A stretch of DNA of 64,000 bases, taken from NCBI GenBank assembly GCA_037176705.1, contig CM073886.1, positions 26,363,501 to 26,427,500 of the forward strand. Direction: 5' to 3'. The notes under the pieces are model-generated. The model made no database searches, was not told the DNA's origin, and saw nothing but the letters and a program-made list of their open reading frames with translations. Below, in pieces: positions 1-64,000 of the stretch (positions are counted from its first letter, which is position 1; each line of letters opens with the position of its first letter). Made by a program: the position numbers and the translations under genes. The stretch comes from Molossus alvarezi (Eukaryota; Chordata; Mammalia; Chiroptera; Molossidae).

Positions 1-1005
1 AAGTATCTCTGATTTTTGTTTTTAATTTGAAAAAACAGAAACATTTGAAAATTGCCTTCTTTTTTTTTTTTATTTCTCAGGGTATTAGAAAATCTTGAGC
101 CCTGGCCGGTTTGGCTCAGCGGTTAGAGCGTCGGCCTGCGGTCCAGAGAGACCCGGGTTCAGTTCCCACTAAGGGCACCTACCTCGGTTGCAGTTTGTCC
201 CCGGCCCTGGTTGGGTCGTGCGGGTGGCAACCACTCGATGTGTCCCTTTCATATCGATGTTTCTCTCTCTCTCTCCCCCTCCCATTCTGACTGAACAAAC
301 AATGGAAAAATGTCCTTGGGTGAGGATAAAAAATGGGCAGGGAACTTGACTTTGTAGGTTTCATATTAATTACAGGGAAAGATCCTTTTGTGCTTAAGAA
401 ATTACATAGGTATTCTTTGTAGTTCCTTTTATTTTTAAAAATGAAGCTGGGAAGGCCACATAATTTAACTCCTGCCAGCCTGTTGTCAACCAGAATGTAT
501 GTGTGCAGAGCTGCATCTTGATAGGAGCTTATAACTCCTTTCTTAAGTTTTTACTTTGGGCTTTTGGTTGTCTGGTTTTCTGTTATATGAACAGGTCTCT
601 GTTTTAATACTTTGCACAGTTAGATTATAAAGAAGCCTGGGGTGGTCTCAGTGCCCTTTTGGGTTTTGTGAGGTCTGTTTACAACAAGGCAGAGTCCTTG
701 TTCAAAACTCTTGCATCTCTGTGCGTGTTCAAGAAGGTAAACAAAAGGGAATGATCCCTGAAACTGCTTTCATATTCCCCATAGGCAGAGTTGGATATGC
801 AGTCAGGTTAGTGATTTTCCAGGAAGCAGCTCAGTATCTTAGGCCGGTAGGTCTAAGATTGGGCTGTGCATTGGGTTCCTCGGGGCCCCACTTTGGAATT
901 CCAGCACACAACACACTGTGCTCGGTTACTCTCTGCACACAGGCTCCAGTGAGAGATACGAGTCCTGGTCTTTAACTTGAAAGATGAAAGCACATTTTTC
1001 TCTAG
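1..1005 (+). other. NDE1: NDE1 intron (part)
   Basis: It holds one Ves SINE (100-333). I see no exon or other recognisable element in the remainder. Confidence 0.6.
100..333 (+). mobile_element. Ves-type SINE
   Basis: It starts CCCTGGCCGGTTTGGCTCAG with tRNA-like A and B boxes (GGGTTCAGTTCCC), then CTCTCT, and ends GGTGAGGATAAAAAA. This head is typical of yangochiropteran bat Ves SINEs. Confidence 0.9.
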
Positions 1006-1157
1006 GCACTGGAGTCCAAACTTGCATCCTGCCGGAACTTCGTGTACGAGCAGTCCCCAAACCGAACAGGTGGCCCCACCTCAGGGCGGGGGAGCAAGAA
1101 CCGGGATGGCAGTGACAGACGGCCAAGCAGCACCAGCGTGCCTCTGGGCGATAAAGG
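1006..1157 (+). CDS. NDE1: NDE1 penultimate coding exon
   Basis: NDE1 is a coiled-coil scaffold that binds LIS1 and dynein at centrosomes and kinetochores and is needed for cortical neurogenesis. This 152-nt exon follows acceptor tctctag and reads [40 protein letters not shown], then [10 protein letters not shown] plus two bases of Gly. The donor is gtcagt. The text matches the human NDE1 C-terminal region closely (from memory). It can splice to 1965 or to 17466, both in frame. No earlier NDE1 exon was recognised in 1-1005. Confidence 0.94.
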
Positions 1158-1964
1158 GTCAGTGCCTTTTGTTGTCACTCCAGGTGGGGAGCCTCTAACC
1201 CCTGACCGAAAGCCATTTCTTAAAAGTTGCAGGATTATGTCAGTGAACCTGATCCTCTCTCTCCATCCCTGGAGACAGTTAGGTGGTGTCTTCTGTTGGG
1301 GCAAATGGCCAAGGAGAGGCTCGTGTTTATTATCAGATTCTGCAGCCCTGGCTCCTGGTCACACTGAGGGTGTCCTGTATAAATGACTTGTGTGGGACTT
1401 GAGCTTCAAACACTGCTCTGCTTCCTCCAGGAGAGGGTTTTTTCCTTAAAAACAACAACAACAACAACAACTTTAGAACCTTCTGGAAACTGGCACTAAA
1501 TTCCAGCCAGACTGGAATCCTGAAGCCAGTCACTGCATTGGGAAACAAATCTGACCTCTCAGGGCTTTATTTTCTCGCCTGAAGAAAATCAGGGCAGCTT
1601 CCAGCTCCGGTAACTTTCTAGATGTGCTGCCCTCTTACTGGACCCCAGGCCACATCAATTTGGTAGGTCCACAGCAGACAGATGACAGGAAATGAAGCAT
1701 CGTTTTCCGTGGCATGCACACCACTTCTAGACCTTTAGCAGTGGGTGTTTTTAGAGGATCTTCTGCACCTGGGCTTTTTGTGTGGCCTTGGGAACGAGAG
1801 AGCTAGATAGCCAGAGTCCTTTTCTTCATTTCAGAGGAGAGAAAATTGAGACGCAGTGACACTGCTCCTGACTCTCGATATTCGCTCTTAGAACCATGGG
1901 CCCTGGTGCCGGTCAGTCCGTCCCAGCTGTACTGTCTGCTTAATTTGGTTTGCTCTGTCTGAAG
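1158..1964 (+). other. NDE1: NDE1 last intron, with (AAC)n at about 1449-1470
   Basis: An 807-bp intron separates the penultimate exon from terminal exon A. It contains a short AAC microsatellite and otherwise nothing recognised. Confidence 0.6.
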
Positions 1965-2058
1965 GTCAGGAAAACGCCTGGAGTTTGGGAAGCCGCCTTC
2001 AAATCTGTCCTCACCATCCCTGCCGTCAGCCCAAGGTGTAGTCAAGATGTTGCTTTAG
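1965..2058 (+). CDS. NDE1: NDE1 terminal exon A, coding part (KRLEFGK tail)
   Basis: After acceptor tctgaag the frame from the 1157 donor continues GSGKRLEFGKPPSNLSSPSL then PSAQGVVKMLL and TAG at 2056-2058. The KRLEFGK...KMLL ending resembles the tail of mouse NDE1 and of the paralog NDEL1, so it is probably the ancestral C-terminus. A GTCAG six bases later would be out of frame. Confidence 0.85.
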
Positions 2059-3215
2059 GAAACCCGCAGAAATGAAGCCGCTGGTGTCTGTGCAGCCGGA
2101 GTTGTTACCTTTCCTCCCCACTCCTCACACTGGGTTTTTGTTTTACTAAGATAGTTTGAGAAATATGGGCAAGCAGGCACACACACTAGCCAGTGACTGA
2201 AGCCATCGCCCGTGGCCCTGGTGGTTGGCCCTATGAAATGTCTCATAATCCCAGCCTCCTCGTTGGTGTGTTGCAGACAGAGAGGGACAAACAGGCCCCC
2301 CTGGAAAGGGCTCTGAGGTGTGGGTGCTGAGGCTACCCCACCATTTTGAGCTGACCCAAGTTCTGGTTGGTCTTGAGAGGTGTTTTTAACGTACAGAGAC
2401 GCCTTACAAGGGGGATCTGAGTCCACCTCAGGCTCACGCCAGCCCGTTCAGCTGGAGCTGTCTTCCAGAACAAAGTCTCCCGACACTTTATGGCACAGCA
2501 AGGACCTGCGCCCTGGAATCACGTCTAGGAGCAGAGAGTAGACTAGGCATGTGCTTATTAAAACTGGTGTATGTACCTCCTCCCATTTAATTCTCGTTGA
2601 AGCTTTTAGAGGTGTGCTTGAGTGTCAGAGCACATATTGTGTGGACCGGTCAGTAGAAAATCTGTGTCCTCTTTAGATCTGTCCCGACCATTAGTTGCCC
2701 TAAGCCCCATCCCTGGCTTGGGGGTGACCTTTGTTTCAGGACCCTCAAGGTCACTGGGGTGGAGTGGCTTTGTAAATACAACCTTTAAGCATAGGATTTC
2801 GCTGAAGGCCATAATGAAATCAACATGACCTTCAAATAAGAGTCAACCACCAGGATTGTTGTTGGAAGCTTCCTTGTCAAAGAAGTGAACACAGTTTTGT
2901 GGACGTGGATGGTGTACATGCTCATCTCTGCTTGTCGTGAACTGCTGTTTCACACTTTCGGTCACAAGCCAAAGAAGACATGAATTCAGGAGCGTGTGTG
3001 TAGTTCAACAACCTTCCTTTTGTTACTAAGTTATTTTTCCAAAAGAACAGCAAAAATATCCTTGATTTGAAAAGAACTTTTCAAGTGCTACTGAAATTCA
3101 ACAGGATTAAACTTGACTGCCTTATTCATTATTCTAGAAACATTCTAACCTGTATCTGTAAAAGATGTACTTTTATTTTTTTAAAAGAACAATAAAATCA
3201 AGAGAAACTAATTTT
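2059..3215 (+). other. NDE1: NDE1 3'UTR of terminal exon A
   Basis: About 1.15 kb of non-coding sequence lies between the TAG and the AATAAA at 3191. No repeat is recognised, consistent with a retained UTR. The end point is inferred. Confidence 0.7.
3191..3196 (+). terminator. NDE1: NDE1 proximal polyadenylation signal
   Basis: AATAAA sits in an A-rich context about 1.13 kb past the NDE1 stop. It faces the MYH11 polyadenylation site about 1 kb away. Confidence 0.7.
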
Positions 3216-4194
3216 AACCAGTGTGTGGTTGTGGTCAATGCATGCCGCTTTGCTTGTGCTTCTTCTGTGTTTGCTTGTATGGTGATGAAAACTTGGTTTT
3301 CAACCAAGTAACCAAATATGAAAAAACCTGCTGTTTAAACATTTCTCTTTAAATCAGCTTCTTAAAACTACACTTGGAATACATTGGTGTATTGTTCAGG
3401 GTATATGGGCATCTGGCCATTCAGCGGAGTCTTCTTGGTTTCCGTATTTCCTCTCCTCTCAAATCTATTTGAGCCCATGGAGTCGGTGCATGGAATCATT
3501 GTGTTGAAGGAACCTTTGCAAGGAATCTGCAGCACGCAAGCTGAGGAAGGAAAGGCCCACAGCCCGGTCTTTTATGGCCCTCACACTAAGCATGGTTTTT
3601 ATGTTTTTAAAGGGTTTAAAAAAAAATCCCTGGCCAGTTTGGCTCAGCAGTTAGAATGTTGGCCCGCGGACCAAAGAGTCGAGGGTTTGATTCTGGTCAA
3701 GGGCACGTACCTTGGTTGTGGTTCGGTCCCGGCCCTGGTTGGGGTCGTGAGGGAAGCAACCAGTCGGCGTAGGGTTAAAAATGATAATGAATCTGTGATA
3801 AAGACCATATATAAATGAAAATATTTACTCTCTGGCCTTTCCAAAGTTTGTTAACCCCTGCTGGGCGAAGTCTTGTGTTTTAAGTTAAAAATTCAAGGAA
3901 GTCTTGTATTCACACTATATATGCACTGGTTTTGATGGATAAAGATGTTCTTCCTGGTGATGTTTCCCCCAGCTTTGGGCCACCCACCTCCTGGTTGGAG
4001 AAGCCCTTCGCACTGACTCACTTTGTACTCGGTCCTTTTTGCCGGGTGGGAGCTTGGGCAATTTATTTGACCTCCCTAGGCCTCCATTTCTCCATTCACG
4101 AAGTAACCCTGACTTCATAGGGCCCTCGTGAGGATTAAAGGAGAATGCTGCCCCATTCTTTCCCCTGTGGAAAACACCAGAAGAGCCAACTACG
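3216..4194. other. Intergenic gap between convergent NDE1 and MYH11
   Basis: Just under 1 kb separates the two inferred cleavage sites. It contains a truncated SINE (3628-3770) and no gene. Confidence 0.6.
3628..3770 (+). mobile_element. Ves-type SINE, 3'-truncated
   Basis: It begins CCCTGGCCAGTTTGGCTCAG and stops after the CAACCAGTCGG block, lacking the CT-rich and A-rich tail. Confidence 0.8.
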
Positions 4195-59125
<54,931 letters not shown>

Positions 59126-59255
59126 ACACCTGGGACTGATATCTCAATCTACTCCTACTACGAGGATGCAAGAAAGAATTCGGATAGAGAGAGGGAATGA
59201 GAAAATCTGAGTTTTCCTACTAAGGCCCAAACTTAGGTTTATTTGGAATGAAAAA

Positions 59256-59490
59256 CAAAACGAAAAAAAAAACCAGACTGTATTTTTTAAAGCGGTTTTA
59301 GGTTCAAAGCAAAATTGAGTGAAAGTGCTCTGAGTTCCCCTACCCCTCTGTGTCCCCCACATGCTCAGCCTCTGATTATCAACATCCCCACCAGCCAGGT
59401 GCCTTTGCCACAATCGATGAATCTATATTGACACATCGTTATCGCCTGAGCCCATAATTTCCATTAGGGTTCATACAGAATAGTTTTACT
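59256..59490 (-). mobile_element. L1 fragment, reverse orientation
   Basis: AGCGGTTTTAGGTTCAAAGC, TTGCCACAATCGATGAATCT and TTGACACATCGTTATCGCCT resemble a reverse-complement L1 3' segment. Confidence 0.5.
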
Positions 59491-59727
59491 GGAAATTATC
59501 TACTTTGAAGATATCGGTAGTTTTGCTAGAGATGGAAAAATTAGGCAAGAGGCACATTTCCAGAACGGACGTAGGTATCTCTCCGAGTATCAGGACCTAA
59601 GGTCAAAGCTTTAGAAGCTCCCCTTCCAGAAAAAAAGGACCGGTTATCCCATGAACCACTGGGCAGACGTAAGGCCCTGTAGCCTCTGAAGAACCTCACT
59701 CTGCCAGGTGGCTGGTTAAGCATGAAA

Positions 59728-61283
59728 GGATAAGCCTGGTTGAAGTAATTCATGCTCAGGTGTAAATGACTGATACGTTAGATCAGCAGGGCACTGTCTT
59801 ATCAAAAGAGTACTGCTGAAATATGAATGTACCTATTTTGTTTGTTTTTACCAAGATGGCCTTCTTGAGCCAGCTGCCTCTCTTGGCCGTTGGCCACCAG
59901 AGATCATCATGGTGGGACTGTTTCATACGAGAGTTCCAGACCCTGCCTGGCTCCCACCATTGCTATTGAAAGGGTAGGACAGGGCCTCAGCCCAGCTCTC
60001 TTCCTTCTTGTCCTCTCCTCTCCTTTTCTTTTTTGTTTTTTGTGTTTCCCTTCTTTGCCTAGATTATCTCTGTCGCTGAGTTCACTGAATATTCTGAAAT
60101 GCAAAAGATCCTTTTCTTTTTTTAAGTCCGGAAAAGAATGTGTCCACCCCGAGGTCGGCGCAAGGTTCTCCGCTGAACCAGGGCCGCCAGTGTGAGCTCA
60201 GGCCTTGCTCTTCTTCCTAAATAGGAAATAAAAAAATTAATTTGCTCTGCTGAGGGCCCATTAATAACTTTGCTCATGGTTAAAAAAAAAAAAAAGGAAA
60301 GGAAGGAACATGTGCCTTTAATGGCTGGAGCCAACCTCGTGGGCCCCACAGCCCAGAAACAAGGGTCCAAGGCCAGGAGCCAAGAAGCGCCTCACGCCAG
60401 CATTCCCACTGCCCTTGCCCTTCCCATCGGCCACATGTTCCGCCTGGTCTCAGAGGCACTAAGTCCAAACGAAAAAACACTTTTTTAAAAAAAAAATTTA
60501 AGGCGAGAATGGACTTTGAAGGGGGGGACAGAGGCCCTGTGTTAATAGTCCCACATGCATTCCCTCCTTTACCTCCACCCCCCAATCCCGAAGGTGGGAT
60601 ATATCACGTTCGTGTTAGTACAGAAGAGGAGTGCCAGCCCAGAGTGGGTAAGCAACTTTCCCTAGGCCACACAGCAAGGTCAGGGCACAGTCGGAATGGA
60701 AAGTCGGGGCTCTGATTCCAGTGCAGTCAGGACTCTTTCTGCTGCTACGTTTGAGTTATGCCACGACCCAGGTGCAACCCTCTAGGAACTTGCTTTCTAG
60801 GACCAGAGGAAGCGAAGAGGAAAGGGAACTGGTATTGGCTGAAGGGCTACTCTACGCCAGGCACTGGTCTCACAAATCTGTTCGTGTAATCCTCCCAACA
60901 ACCTAATGAAGGAGTTAGTGACTATCCCCATCACCCATCTGGGTGATCACCCAACGCAGAGAGGTTGAAGTAAAGCGTTCTAGGTCCCACCTGCTCCTGC
61001 TATCACAAAGATAAGAAAGGGAGAAGAAGTGAGATTAGAACATGAGTCTACTTGATGTCAGGGCTCATGTTCTGCCTACGAGCCTTTTATTTTGAGAAAT
61101 GAGAGACGGGGGTGAAATGCAGGAAAGATAGAGCAAAGCCCTGACCTGACTTCATCAAGAGTTATTCATACATTCTGAGTGTCTTCACTTGTTTTAATAG
61201 GCTCTTTGAAAATGTAACCAGGGACCAATAAACCAAGCCACTCAGTCATTTACACCTTAGTATGAATTACTTCAATCGGGCTA
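59728..61283. repeat. Inverted repeat pair of about 46 bp, 1.5 kb apart
   Basis: The arm near 59728-59773 is the reverse complement, with a handful of mismatches, of the arm near 61238-61283 (CAGTCATTTACACCT followed by ATGAATTACTTCAA). The family is not recognised. It could be two opposite copies of one old repeat or the arms of a decayed DNA transposon. Confidence 0.6.
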
Positions 61284-62563
61284 ATCTCTGAACACCTGAT
61301 AGATGTTCCCCTAAACTGGATGGGCCAGGTTCTGATTAGAGCAAGAGGAAGGAGAGACCATTTGGTGTGGCACACCACCTAGTACGTGGTCCTAAGCCCA
61401 TTCAGATCCAGAACAACAGTGCACACAGTGTCCCCGGATCACTACTCCCCATCTTCCTTTCCCACAATTCCCTCATTTTCCACCTCTGCCTTCAGCCTCT
61501 CCCACCTCCTCCCTTTCACAGCAAAGACACTGGCATGACCCTGACCATGGCCTGGTCTTCCACTGTGCAGGGGAGGGAAGTAGGACGCAGACTCTGGGAA
61601 TCTGCATCTCCTCGTGTGGGCTGCTTGGCTCAACAGTTTCCAAGTTTTATTGATAAAAATAAATTGTCCTGGGAGGTTCTGCCAAAGAAAACACCCCAAG
61701 CTCCAGGCTCAGGGGTATCTGAAGATTGATGTGTTCAGGGCTGCTTCAGAAACATTAATCTTTGCCTCTCTGACCCCTGTGCTCTGGGGGTGAAAATACC
61801 TTCCTGGCCTGAGCACCCTAAACCTCTGTCCTGTTTCTTAGGAGAAAGACCTGGATTCATGACCATATACGGCCTTATGGCCTTGTCATTAGCCCGCTAC
61901 CAAGTCCTTTGGATCAGTCCAGGCCCAGTGGCTGGAAGGAGCTGCCCAGTGGTTGCTAACTCCTGAGCACCATGCAGGGCAGGCTTCATGGGTGTGCGAC
62001 CTGCGCAGTCCCACAGGGATTGCCCTGAGAAGAGCCTGGTGCTGGATTTCATGCTCTTATTAACCATCCAGAAATTCTTAATCATGTTTTAACAAGGGGC
62101 ACTGCATTCTTACATTGCTTAACTTTATGAATCAGGTAGCTGCTCCTGGCTCCCAGGGTTGAACACCATTTCCAAGTCCGTTTCAGCTTGTGGTCTGTCT
62201 TTGGTAGTAAAGCCAACGTGGCTCTGAATCTCAGAGCTGGTCAGTCCCTGGTCCTCTTGTGATTCCCACCCCTGCAGACGGCAAGGTCCTCTGGATGTGT
62301 GCCATCCAACGCCTACACACCGTGCAAAGCCCAGCTAAGCACAGCCTCCATTCTGGATACAGCTTCCAGATCCCCCCGGGCATAAGAAATACCTCCTTCC
62401 CCTGTGGCATCAATAGGCAAAATAGCACAGTGAGCTCCAGGACCTGACTGCCTGAGTTCAAATCTCTGTTCTGCCAGTTACTGGTGTGACCAAGGGCAAG
62501 TCATTTAACTACTCCCAACCCCACTTTATAATAAGGAAACTCATCTATAAAATGGTATAATAG

Positions 62564-62815
62564 CCCTGGCTGATTTTGTTCAGTGGTTAGAGCATTGGCC
62601 CATGGACCTTAGAGTCCTGGGTTCAATTCCCAGTCAAGGGCAAATACTTGGATTGCAGATTCAAGCCCCAACCCCCGTCAGGGTAGTGAGGGAGGCAACC
62701 AATCAATGTTTCTCTCACACCTATGCTTCTCTCTCACTCTCCCTCCTTCCCCGCCTCCTTACACTCCACCTAAAAATCAATGGAAAAATATCCTTCTGTG
62801 AGGATTAACAAAATA
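62564..62815 (+). mobile_element. Ves-type SINE, older
   Basis: Head CCCTGGCTGATTTTGTTCAG, GGTTCAATTCCCAGTCAAGG, CAACCAATCAATGTTTCTCT and an AT-rich tail. It is more diverged than most copies here. Confidence 0.82.
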
Positions 62816-63015
62816 TAAAAGGGCATAATAAAAATACTTATGATTATTTTGAGGATTAAAGAACAAAGACAGGTATACAAAAATGTTAGCTATTATTACT
62901 TTTATAACCATTTTCCCCTAATGCTTACATATTCTGTTTATGTCATTGCCTTCAACATTCAATGCACACTATCATTAAAATATAAATGATGTCCTATTTT
63001 CCCATTATTTAAACC

Positions 63016-63200
63016 AGGTGCCAGCAAACCCTTTCTGTTAAGGGCCAGACAGTAAATATTTTAGGCTTTGTGTGTCACACACTCTGTTCCAACGACTCAG
63101 CTCTGCCTTTGTAGCATGAAAGGAAATGTTTAAACAAATGCACATGTTAATAAAGTTCCAATAAAACTTTATTTACAAAAATACAGACTGGGCCTGAATG
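63016..63200 (+). mobile_element. Old hAT-type non-autonomous element
   Basis: A plus-strand copy: GGTGCCAGCAAACCCTTTCT, AGTAAATATTTTAGGCTTTG and CAATAAAACTTTATTTACAA. Confidence 0.65.
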
Positions 63201-64000
63201 TAGACGGTTGAAGTCTTCCAGCTCTTTCCTGTCCATGTTAGATTAAAGTTCAAACTCGTCCCCAACACCTAGGAGACCCCACACACTTCTCTCTGATCTC
63301 AGTTACCCCTTGAACACACAGCTCTCTCTCAACCCGGGGCCCCCTCAATTTTCAGTTTCTCAACTATTTCATCACCTGTGCAAATTGTTAGTCCCGACCT
63401 GGCTTATCCTGACCACTGATGATTTCTAAAGCTTATACCCTGCTATCAACATGTAGATCCTCAAGTCACTTTGGCTGATTTTAGCAGTGGCCAAAATAAA
63501 ATGTGATAAGGACAGCTAAGTTGTTGGTGGTTCAGGGGTGCACTTTCAAATAAAAGTGATATGGTTTGGGGATTTCCTTTTTCCAGTAGCCAATGCCCAC
63601 TCGTTACTGAGCATTGGCTCTGCTCAGGGCAGCACGCCGGGGGCCGAGGAGTGTCCCCATCCAGCAGGAGGGAGACAGACAACAGGCAAGGAAATGAATA
63701 AATGTCAAGATCATTTGAGGTGGGTACTATCGCTTTATCAGGGTGACGGGATTGAGCGAAGGGCTGGGAGGCCTGAGGTGAGGGGCTGCTGGGGATAGCA
63801 CAGCCAGAGGAGGAGCCGAACTCGGAAAGAGGCAGAGGGTCCTGTGGGAAGGCCCCAGGAAAGGGAGCACCTGGCAGAGGTACCAGCAAAGACAAAGCCC
63901 ACGGTAGAGAAATGCTGGGCCCACGTGGGAACAGAAGGGACCCCATAAGCTGGACAGTCAGGAGGGAGGGGGATCGTCAGGAGTAGTAAGTGACGAGGGA

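Noticed and set aside
130..175. tRNA-like A and B box sequences in the SINE heads
   Set aside because: The heads are tRNA-derived promoter relics without a foldable acceptor stem or anticodon arm; not tRNA genes.

Overview
This is mammalian nuclear DNA, almost certainly from a yangochiropteran (probably vesper-type) bat. At least 15 tRNA-derived Ves-type SINEs are present, several with clean target-site duplications, plus a SPIN/URR1-like hAT element and a half-L1. There are no bacterial-style genes; nearly every long open frame is a shadow of an exon, a SINE or a tandem repeat.

Two convergent genes occupy the window, in the arrangement known from human 16p13.11. The + strand left edge carries the 3' end of NDE1 (dynein/LIS1 scaffold): a coding exon at 1006-1157 and a terminal exon with long 3'UTR at 1965 to about 3215. 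The - strand from 58961 down to about 4195 is MYH11, smooth-muscle myosin heavy chain. I placed 39 MYH11 exons with splice sites and phases. They correspond to exons 5-43 of a 43-exon scheme (numbering from memory). Exons 1-4 and the promoter lie beyond 64000. The constitutive exons present encode residues 178-1972, i.e. no net length change against the 1972-residue human SM1A form as I remember it.

Both classic MYH11 alternative-splicing switches are readable: the 21-nt SM-B loop-1 exon (56799-56819, QGPSLAY) and the 39-nt SM2 tail exon (7719-7757, RGPLPLETPQ-stop). NDE1 has a second possible last exon at 17466-17526. It lies antisense inside MYH11 coding exon 32 and encodes [23 protein letters not shown], so one DNA segment codes for two proteins on opposite strands.

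Layout: 1-3215 NDE1 3' end; 3216-4194 short intergenic gap; 4195-11834 MYH11 tail exons with large introns; 11924-19860 dense rod exons, including the NDE1 antisense exon; 19861-29166 rod exons with L2, MIR and LTR debris; 29167-33798 a 4.6-kb intron with a half-L1, a SINE and a 22-bp minisatellite; 33799-43692 neck and motor exons; 43693-58961 motor exons with long repeat-rich introns; 58962-64000 part of intron 4 with no exon recognised. Repeat family names rest on remembered consensus features, not on a search.
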